Notes under the pieces: model-generated
What the model was told of the DNA's origin: nothing
Databases searched by the model: none
What the model saw: the letters and a program-made list of their open reading frames with translations, nothing else
Translations under genes and position numbers: made by a program
In this document: piece by piece, positions 7,156-11,358 of the stretch
How the letters are laid out: each line of letters opens with the position of its first letter
Position numbering within the stretch: the first letter of the stretch is position 1
NCBI GenBank assembly: GCA_937860285.1
Contig: CALMBS010000178.1
Location: 1 to 11,358, forward strand
Direction of reading: 5' to 3'
From: an uncultured Chloroflexota bacterium
GTDB taxonomy: Bacteria > Chloroflexota > Dehalococcoidia > UBA2247 > RBG-13-53-26
Length of the DNA: 11,358 nucleotides

Positions 7156-8375
7156 ATTATGCCTCCGTTGCGCAACGCCTCCAGCTCCTCGCTGGAGTAG
7201 CCCAGGCGACGGCAGTAGATCTCTTCGTTGTGCTGTCCCAGCAGCGGGGCCGGGCGGTCCATGGCCCAGGGTGTCTCCGACAGCCTGCCCGGGGCGCCGG
7301 GGTACTTCAGCTTGCCGGCGGCCGGGTGGTCCACCTCAACGAAGTAGTCCCTGAAGGCCAGGTGGGCATCGTTGACCACCTCTTCCATGTTCCGCACCGG
7401 GGCGAACGGGACCTTCTTCTCCAGGCACATCTTGTAGATCTCGGCCTTGCTGTGGCTGGTCAGCCACGGCGCCAGGCGGCCGTCCATCTCATCAGCGTAC
7501 TTCAAGCTGATCTCGCGGCGGTCCTGGTAACGGGGTTCAGTGCTGTACCATTCCGGCACCTGCCCATTGCCCATCAGCTCCAGGAACCGCTTCCACTGGT
7601 AGCCCTGGATGGCGATCATGCTCATGAAACCGTCCTGGCAGGGCAGTATGGTGTACGGGTAGATGCCCGGCGTGCGGTGACCCCACCGGATCCGCTTCAT
7701 GCCGTGCAGGATGAAGGAGGTCTCCTGGTTGCCCGTGTGCAGGGTGGCCCACACCTGGGCCTCGGAGATGTCGACGTGCTGCCCGCGGCCGCTCTGCTCG
7801 CGGGCGAAGATGGCGCCCATGGCGGCCGTGGCGCCGGCCGTGGCGCTCTGGTAGTGGCCCAGGCACAGCGGCGGCGTCAGGGGCTCCCGCCCCATCTCGC
7901 CGGCGCAGACGCTCTGGCCGCCCAGCGCGCTGGCGTTGATGGCGTAGCCCTTGTAGTCCTTGTAGGGGCCGCTCTGGCCGAAGGCCGTTATGGACACCAC
8001 GATCAGCCTGGGGTTGACCTGGCGCAGGCTCTCGAAGTCCAGCCCCAGCGCTTTCATGCGGGCCGGCGGCTGGTCTTCCACCAGAACGTCAGCCGTCTTC
8101 AGTATCTTCTTGAGGATGTCCCGCCCGGTGGCGGTTTCGATATTGAGCGTGATGCCGAGCTTGTTGGCGTTCAGGTAGAGGAAGAGGCCGCTCTTCTCCG
8201 GGTCGGGGACGTGGCCCGGGAAGGGCCCTCTCTCCCGCGCCTCATCGCCGGTCCCCGGCCGCTCGACCTTGAGCACCTCGGCGCCGAAATCCGCCAGCAG
8301 CTTCCCGCAGTAGGGACCGGCAATGAACTCGGCGAGCTCGACTACCTTGAGACCGGTGAGGGCTTTGTCGCTCAT
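7152..8375 (-). CDS. Class III (CaiB/BaiF) CoA-transferase paralogue, His at catalytic Asp position
   Basis: A 407-residue member of the CaiB/BaiF family and first gene of the two-gene CoA-transferase operon. Visible: LTGLKVVELAEFIAGPYCGK at the N-terminus, DFGAEVLKVERPGTGD, NIETATGRDILKKIL, VEDQPPARMKALGLD, LIVVSITAFGQSGPY, SGRGQHVDISEAQ, and PAPLLGQHNEEIY near the C-terminus. At the position where the family has its catalytic aspartate this protein has His174 (codon 7856-7854, in CLGHYQSATAG): counting back from the GxGQ motif gives the same offset as Asp175 in the neighbour. It may therefore be a non-catalytic or differently catalytic subunit that pairs with the downstream protein. ATG 8375 is chosen over the longer frame because it lies just after a strong promoter and starts the conserved domain as MSDKALTGLKV. 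There is no Shine-Dalgarno; the leader would be about six bases. Confidence 0.92.
   Translation of the reverse strand: MSDKALTGLKVVELAEFIAGPYCGKLLADFGAEVLKVERPGTGDEARERGPFPGHVPDPEKSGLFLYLNANKLGITLNIETATGRDILKKILKTADVLVEDQPPARMKALGLDFESLRQVNPRLIVVSITAFGQSGPYKDYKGYAINASALGGQSVCAGEMGREPLTPPLCLGHYQSATAGATAAMGAIFAREQSGRGQHVDISEAQVWATLHTGNQETSFILHGMKRIRWGHRTPGIYPYTILPCQDGFMSMIAIQGYQWKRFLELMGNGQVPEWYSTEPRYQDRREISLKYADEMDGRLAPWLTSHSKAEIYKMCLEKKVPFAPVRNMEEVVNDAHLAFRDYFVEVDHPAAGKLKYPGAPGRLSETPWAMDRPAPLLGQHNEEIYCRRLGYSSEELEALRNGGII
7162..7166 (-). promoter_or_regulatory. Shine-Dalgarno that decides a CTG start
   Basis: GGAGG on the minus strand, followed by six bases (CATAAT) and then CTG at 7155-7153. 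This is the canonical spacing. It lies inside the last codons of the upstream paralogue, as expected for a coupled gene pair, and it points to CTG as the start of the downstream CoA-transferase. Confidence 0.75.
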
Positions 8376-8388
8376 GGTGATGATATTG

Positions 8389-8417
8389 ATTATAGGCCAA
8401 CCCGAGCACGGGTTCAA
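8389..8417 (-). promoter_or_regulatory. Promoter of the CoA-transferase operon
   Basis: On the minus strand, TTGAAC (8417-8412), a 17-base spacer, and a perfect TATAAT (8394-8389). Thirteen bases separate the -10 box from ATG 8375, so transcription should start near 8382 and the leader should be about six bases, without a Shine-Dalgarno. It is back to back with the glycosyltransferase promoter; the two -35 boxes are 15 bases apart. Confidence 0.7.
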
Positions 8418-8432
8418 GGGGAGGCCCCGCCT

Positions 8433-8461
8433 TTGCACCCCGGGGCATTGCGTCCTATAAT
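8433..8461 (+). promoter_or_regulatory. Promoter of the glycosyltransferase gene, leaderless type
   Basis: TTGCAC (8433-8438), a 17-base spacer and a perfect TATAAT (8456-8461). ATG 8471 follows nine bases after the -10 box, so the expected transcription start (near 8468) is within about three bases of the start codon. The in-frame GTG at 8462 touches the -10 box and is not a credible start. Confidence 0.7.
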
Positions 8462-8470
8462 GTGCCTGCT

Positions 8471-9163
8471 ATGAAGGCCATGGTGATGCTGCCCACGTAC
8501 AACGAGAAGGTGAACATCGAGAAGATGCTCAGGGCCATCCTGGCCCACGATGGCCTGAGCGTGGTGGTCGTCGACGACAGCTCCCCCGACGGTACGGGGG
8601 AGATTGCGGACAGGCTGGCCGCCGAGAACCAGGGGCGCATCCATGTCATACACCGCCAGGAGCGGGGCCGGGGCACGGCCGGCATCGCCGGGTTCAAGTA
8701 CGCCCGGGAGCAGGACGTGGACTGCATCTTCGAGATGGATGCCGACTTCTCCCATGATCCGGCCGATATCCCCCGGTTCCTGGAGAAGATCGGCCAGTGC
8801 GACGTGGTGATCGGCTCGCGGCTGGTCTCGGGCAGCCGGGCGGTCCGCAACCCCCTGAGGAGGTTGATCAGCAACGGCGCCAATCTCTACGCCAGCCTGT
8901 TTATGGGATGGCATATCCGCGACTGGTGCGGGGGCTACAAGTGCTACCGCCGCGCCGCCCTCCAGGCGCTCGATTTCGACCGGTTCCGCTCCAGGGGCTA
9001 CTCCATCGGCATGGAGACGCTGTACCGGCTGACCGGAAACGGCTGCACCTTCGTCGAGATCCCCATCGAGTTCACCGACCAGCGCCAGGGCCAGTCCAAG
9101 TTCGGCTTCCGGGAGATCACCGGCTACGCCGCCAACGTCCTCCGCGTAAGGTTCGGAATCTAG
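8471..9163 (+). CDS. GT2 family polyprenol-phosphate sugar transferase (DPM1-like)
   Basis: A family 2 glycosyltransferase of the dolichyl-phosphate mannose synthase type. Such enzymes move mannose or another hexose from a nucleotide sugar to polyprenyl phosphate at the inner face of the membrane, supplying a lipid-linked sugar donor. Visible in 230 residues: MLPTYNEKVNIEKML (6-20), VVVVDDSSPDGTG (31-43), RGRGTAGIAGFKYA (65-78), the metal-binding DAD in EMDADFSHDP (88-97), IGSRLVSG (114-121), NPLRRLISNGANLYA (127-141), DWCGGYKCYRR (151-161), SRGYSIGMETLY (174-185), and EIPIEFTDQRQGQSKF (196-211). The protein ends after the catalytic domain: there is no C-terminal GtrA-like membrane domain, so it is the short form and must bind the membrane by other means. 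The exact sugar is not readable. It converges with the PAP2-like gene, with 13 bases between the stops and only a small five-base-pair hairpin there. Confidence 0.9.
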   Translation: MKAMVMLPTYNEKVNIEKMLRAILAHDGLSVVVVDDSSPDGTGEIADRLAAENQGRIHVIHRQERGRGTAGIAGFKYAREQDVDCIFEMDADFSHDPADIPRFLEKIGQCDVVIGSRLVSGSRAVRNPLRRLISNGANLYASLFMGWHIRDWCGGYKCYRRAALQALDFDRFRSRGYSIGMETLYRLTGNGCTFVEIPIEFTDQRQGQSKFGFREITGYAANVLRVRFGI

Positions 9164-9176
9164 GACGGCCCGGCTG

Positions 9177-9791
9177 CTAGCCGAGGCGGAGCGTCCTCAG
9201 AAACCACACCCCCACCTCAACGGGCACGTGCAGCAGAGGCATGAAGATCTTGGCCACGAAGTACGAGGTCAGTATGCCCACGATGATGCCGCCGATGATG
9301 TCTGAGGGGTAGTACACCGCGGCGTACACCTTGGCCAGCGGCATCAGGACGGCCGGGAGGAGCATCATGTAGCCCCACTTGCGGTTGAAGTGCCAGACGC
9401 CCGCGGCGGCAGCGAAGGTGAGACAGGAGGAGTTGCTGGGGAAGGACGGGTCATGGATGGGGTAGAAGATGCGGTTGGTAACCGGGTCCAGCAGCTGGGG
9501 CATGTCCTGAAAGGGATGGGGGTGGCGCCAGATGCTGTTGGCGACCAGAACGAAGCCCATGGCGATGCCGATGGTGATGGCGGAGCAGACACAGGCCTTC
9601 TGGTTCCGGTCCCGCTCCTTGAAGCTGCCGCCGCTGAACCACAGGCAGAGCAGGACCAGGGAGATGGAGACCGGCAGGAAGTAGTCGCTGGCCAGCAGTA
9701 TCATGACCCGGTCCAGCACGCTGCTCTGGCCGACCAGGTGGCTGATCCAGAGCACTATGCTCTGGTCAACCCTGATGATGAGTCCCAGCAC
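9177..9791 (-). CDS. PAP2-fold membrane protein with degenerate catalytic motifs
   Basis: A 204-residue integral membrane protein of the PAP2 (type 2 phosphatidic acid phosphatase) superfamily, last gene of the ilvE operon. About five hydrophobic segments are seen (near 36-52, 66-85, 120-135, 140-160, 164-188). The fold is recognised from the order and spacing of its three motifs, but key residues are changed. Motif 1 ends WRHPHPF (88-94) where active enzymes usually have RPRPF. Motif 2 is SFPSNSS (116-122) where PSGH or PSNH is usual, so its His is Ser121. Motif 3 is AKVYAAVYYPSD (153-164) where SRxYxGxHYPSD is usual, so the Arg is Lys154 and the nucleophilic His is Tyr160. It probably cannot act by the usual phosphohistidine mechanism. 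The start is GTG 9791, with purine-rich GAGG just upstream; the first 26 bases overlap the preceding gene. Superfamily membership is well supported; activity is doubtful. Confidence 0.8.
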   Translation of the reverse strand: MLGLIIRVDQSIVLWISHLVGQSSVLDRVMILLASDYFLPVSISLVLLCLWFSGGSFKERDRNQKACVCSAITIGIAMGFVLVANSIWRHPHPFQDMPQLLDPVTNRIFYPIHDPSFPSNSSCLTFAAAAGVWHFNRKWGYMMLLPAVLMPLAKVYAAVYYPSDIIGGIIVGILTSYFVAKIFMPLLHVPVEVGVWFLRTLRLG

Positions 9792-10215
9792 GGCCCTCGC
9801 CCCTTCTCTTAATCGCTTCCCTGAGCGCCTCGAACCAGCTGACGTACCTCAGCTGATAGACCCCTTCCCGACGCTCCTCCGGATCGTCCGCGCGGTGACG
9901 GTAGACCAGGAGGTTGAGCAGCGAGGCCACCACCAGTGTGGCCACCAGGGCGGCGAAGGTGGTCCAGCAGAAGACGGTGAACTGCTGGGCTCCCTCCAGC
10001 CCCGTGCGCCGCATGACCGTGTTCAGGCGATCGTCCCGGTAGAAGAACCACCAGAAGGCGAACACCACGGCCGCCAGCGACAGGAGCACGGTCACCGGCC
10101 TGTTGCGGATGAAGAGCATCCCCTTGAGCCCGTTGACCGCCGCCACCAGCTGCAGCAGCCCCAGGACGGCCACGAGGACGAATACGCAGTACTCCCAGGC
10201 GCGCACGAACTCCAA
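9766..10215 (-). CDS. Small three-helix membrane protein of unknown function
   Basis: A 149-residue protein I do not recognise. Three hydrophobic stretches look like membrane helices (about 8-28, 39-59 and 80-104). A positively charged linker (KGMLFIRNR) lies between helices 1 and 2, and the loop between helices 2 and 3 is polar (RDDRLNTVMRRTGLEGAQQ). The C-terminal tail of about 45 residues is charged and probably cytoplasmic (YRHRADDPEERREG, later REAIKRRGEGR). There are no cysteine pairs or catalytic motifs. The start is TTG 10215, with GGGGA a few bases upstream; it begins two bases after the ilvE stop. Its 3' end overlaps the PAP2-like gene by 26 bases. The tight packing argues that the gene is real and that it is co-translated with ilvE and the PAP2-like gene; a partnership with the PAP2 protein in the membrane is possible but unproven. 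Confidence 0.75.
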   Translation of the reverse strand: MEFVRAWEYCVFVLVAVLGLLQLVAAVNGLKGMLFIRNRPVTVLLSLAAVVFAFWWFFYRDDRLNTVMRRTGLEGAQQFTVFCWTTFAALVATLVVASLLNLLVYRHRADDPEERREGVYQLRYVSWFEALREAIKRRGEGRAGTHHQG

Positions 10216-10217
10216 CG

Positions 10218-11171
10218 CTATCCCCGGGCGCCCTTCTTCTTACCCGCGCTCTCGCGCGCGTAGGCCGGCGTGCACCAGCCAAAGTACTTGCGGTTGCGGC
10301 CCCGGATCACGTCACTGTACAGGCCCAGCAGCTTCCGCGTCACAGGCCCCACCTTGCCGTCCCCCACCGGGCGGTGGTCCACCTCGACCACGGGCGTGAC
10401 GTTGGCCGCCGTGCCGGTCATGAAGCACTCGTCGCACACGTAAAGCTCGCTGCGGTCGATGGGCCTCTCCACGGTCTCTATCCCCAGCTCGTCCCTGGCC
10501 AGGGTGATCACGGATTCCCGCGTGATCCCCTTCAGGATGTTGTCGCAGGAGGCGGGCGTCACCAGCCGGCCCCCGGTGATCATGAAGATGTTCTCGCCGC
10601 TGCCCTCCGAAACGTGCCCGTCATGGGACAGCATGATGGCCTCGTCGAACCCGTTCTCGTGGGCCTCGGTCTTGGCCAGAGCGCTGTTGACGTAGATGCC
10701 CGTCACCTTGCCCCGCGGCGGGATCATGGTGTCATCCACGCGGCGCCAGCTGGATACGCCGCACCGGGCGCCCTTCTCGGCGTCGAGGTACGGACCGAAG
10801 GGGGTCACGAAGGCGAAGAAGTCATCTTCCAGGTTGTGCAGCCTGACACCGACCGTCTCCGAGCTCTTGTAGGCCAGGGGACGAACGTAGATGTCCTCCT
10901 TGTAGCCATTCTTCTTGACCAGGTCCACGGTGATCTGGCACAGCCTGTCCACGTCAAAGGCCAGCTTGATCTTGAGAATGCGGCAGCTCTGGTGCAGCCT
11001 CTCGTAGTGCTCCCTGAGGCGGAACAGGTACATCTCGCCCTTCTCACTGTTCCAGTTGCCCCGGATGCCCTCGAAGCAGGCGGTGCCGTAGTTCAGGGCA
11101 TGGGTCATGACACCGACCTTGGCTTCGGACAGAGGCACGAATTTCTTCTCGAAGAAGGCTACCTGAGGCAT
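10218..11171 (-). CDS. ilvE: Branched-chain amino acid aminotransferase
   Basis: A PLP-dependent class IV aminotransferase that interconverts leucine, isoleucine and valine with their 2-oxo acids, using glutamate/2-oxoglutarate; cytoplasmic. The 317-residue product matches the family length. Visible: THALNYGTACFEGIRGN (23-39), MYLFRLREHYERLHQS (47-62), YVRPLAYKSSETVG (95-108), the PLP lysine in PPRGKVTGIYVNS (K155), EAIMLSHDGHVSEGSGENIF, KGITRESVITLARDELGI, and ELYVCDECFMTGTAANVTPV. The spacing of K155 relative to the SEGSGEN motif matches E. coli IlvE K159. D-amino acid transaminase and aminodeoxychorismate lyase share the fold, but the YVRPLAYKSS and GTAANVTPV segments favour IlvE. ATG 11171 has AGGAGA (11183-11178) six bases upstream. 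The first gene of a three-gene operon with two membrane proteins. Confidence 0.95.
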   Translation of the reverse strand: MPQVAFFEKKFVPLSEAKVGVMTHALNYGTACFEGIRGNWNSEKGEMYLFRLREHYERLHQSCRILKIKLAFDVDRLCQITVDLVKKNGYKEDIYVRPLAYKSSETVGVRLHNLEDDFFAFVTPFGPYLDAEKGARCGVSSWRRVDDTMIPPRGKVTGIYVNSALAKTEAHENGFDEAIMLSHDGHVSEGSGENIFMITGGRLVTPASCDNILKGITRESVITLARDELGIETVERPIDRSELYVCDECFMTGTAANVTPVVEVDHRPVGDGKVGPVTRKLLGLYSDVIRGRNRKYFGWCTPAYARESAGKKKGARG

Positions 11172-11212
11172 TCCACGTCTCCTTTCGCCGCGACAACCCC
11201 GCGGCGCTACCT

Positions 11213-11242
11213 ATTATAGGGCTTCAAGCTCCGGGCGCACAA
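11213..11242 (-). promoter_or_regulatory. Promoter of the ilvE operon
   Basis: On the minus strand, TTGTGC (11242-11237), an 18-base spacer and a perfect TATAAT (11218-11213). Transcription would begin near 11206, giving a leader of about 35 bases that holds the good Shine-Dalgarno AAAGGAGA. The leader is too short for an attenuator or T-box. The same -35 hexamer TTGTGC appears in the proposed uvrB promoter. Confidence 0.6.
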
Positions 11243-11273
11243 GAATGAGGGCCGCGGCCGCAGCCTGCCCCTG

Positions 11274-11303
11274 TTGACACCGCATGCCGCCGCCGCCGAT
11301 AAT
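11274..11303 (+). promoter_or_regulatory. Candidate rightward promoter leading out of the window
   Basis: A perfect TTGACA (11274-11279), an 18-base spacer and GATAAT (11298-11303, 5/6). It points away from ilvE, so a rightward gene or RNA probably starts beyond or near the right edge. No open frame with a Shine-Dalgarno is visible in the 55 bases that follow. Confidence 0.5.
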
Positions 11304-11337
11304 CGTACCAGCCCCGCCCAACCACGGGCCCGGGCGT

Positions 11338-11357
11338 GCCGGCGGCTCGCCGCCGGC
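11338..11357. repeat. Perfect GC-only inverted repeat at the right edge
   Basis: GCCGGCGGC (11338-11346) and GCCGCCGGC (11349-11357) are exact reverse complements around TC. A hairpin would pair about seven bases around a six-base loop. No T-run is visible before the window ends. It lies about 35 bases after the -10 box of the rightward promoter, so it could sit in a leader; its role cannot be judged because the sequence is cut here. Confidence 0.45.
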
Positions 11358-11358
11358 C

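Noticed and set aside
8462..8470. GTG 8462 as the start of the glycosyltransferase
   Set aside because: It is adjacent to the TATAAT box, so it would lie upstream of the expected transcription start; ATG 8471 fits.
6115..8474. Long plus-strand frames opposite both CoA-transferases
   Set aside because: The minus-strand proteins are clear CaiB/BaiF members; the antisense frames show only mirrored composition.
9171..9183. Small inverted repeat CGGCT-GCT-AGCCG between the glycosyltransferase and PAP2-like genes as a terminator
   Set aside because: Only five base pairs with a three-base loop and no T-run on either side; too weak to call.

Overview
The window reads as an ordinary bacterial chromosome segment of high GC content. 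It has eight complete genes and one gene cut by the left edge, closely packed on both strands. Gene content and protein style (UvrB, RsmG ending in a YPRRTGMP-type tail, a DUF2284 cysteine protein, CaiB/BaiF CoA-transferases, a short DPM1-type glycosyltransferase) fit an anaerobic or environmental member of the Chloroflexota, perhaps class Dehalococcoidia. That placement is an inference from protein style, not from a marker alignment. No tRNA, rRNA, CRISPR array, insertion sequence or phage gene was seen.

Layout. From 1 to 5239 three genes lie on the minus strand: rsmG (16S rRNA m7G methyltransferase), uvrB (excision repair), and a soluble sensor histidine kinase with three PAS domains and one GAF domain, which runs off the left edge. 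The kinase begins 11 bases after the uvrB stop. A divergent promoter region at about 5240-5387 separates rsmG from a rightward DUF2284 gene (5388-5948), whose leader holds a GC-only hairpin directly before the ribosome binding site. DUF2284 converges with, and overlaps by 11 bases, a leftward operon of two class III CoA-transferase paralogues (8375 to 5938). A second divergent promoter region (8376-8470) serves that operon and a rightward polyprenol-phosphate glycosyltransferase gene (8471-9163). The last block is a leftward operon (11171 to 9177): ilvE, a small three-helix membrane protein of unknown function, and a PAP2-fold membrane protein. At the right edge, a good promoter points rightward out of the window.

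How the genes fit together. The CoA-transferase pair probably works on one acyl-CoA conversion: the downstream copy keeps the catalytic aspartate and the upstream copy has histidine there, which suggests a two-subunit enzyme. The glycosyltransferase and the PAP2 protein both belong to lipid-phosphate families but are transcribed toward each other. IlvE serves leucine, isoleucine and valine metabolism.

The points most worth a second look are: a CTG start codon supported by a perfectly spaced Shine-Dalgarno; the Asp-to-His swap in the CoA-transferase pair; a PAP2 protein lacking both catalytic histidines; and several promoters whose -10 box lies so close to the start codon that the mRNA should be leaderless or nearly so. 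I found no clear multi-gene system that is new as a whole.
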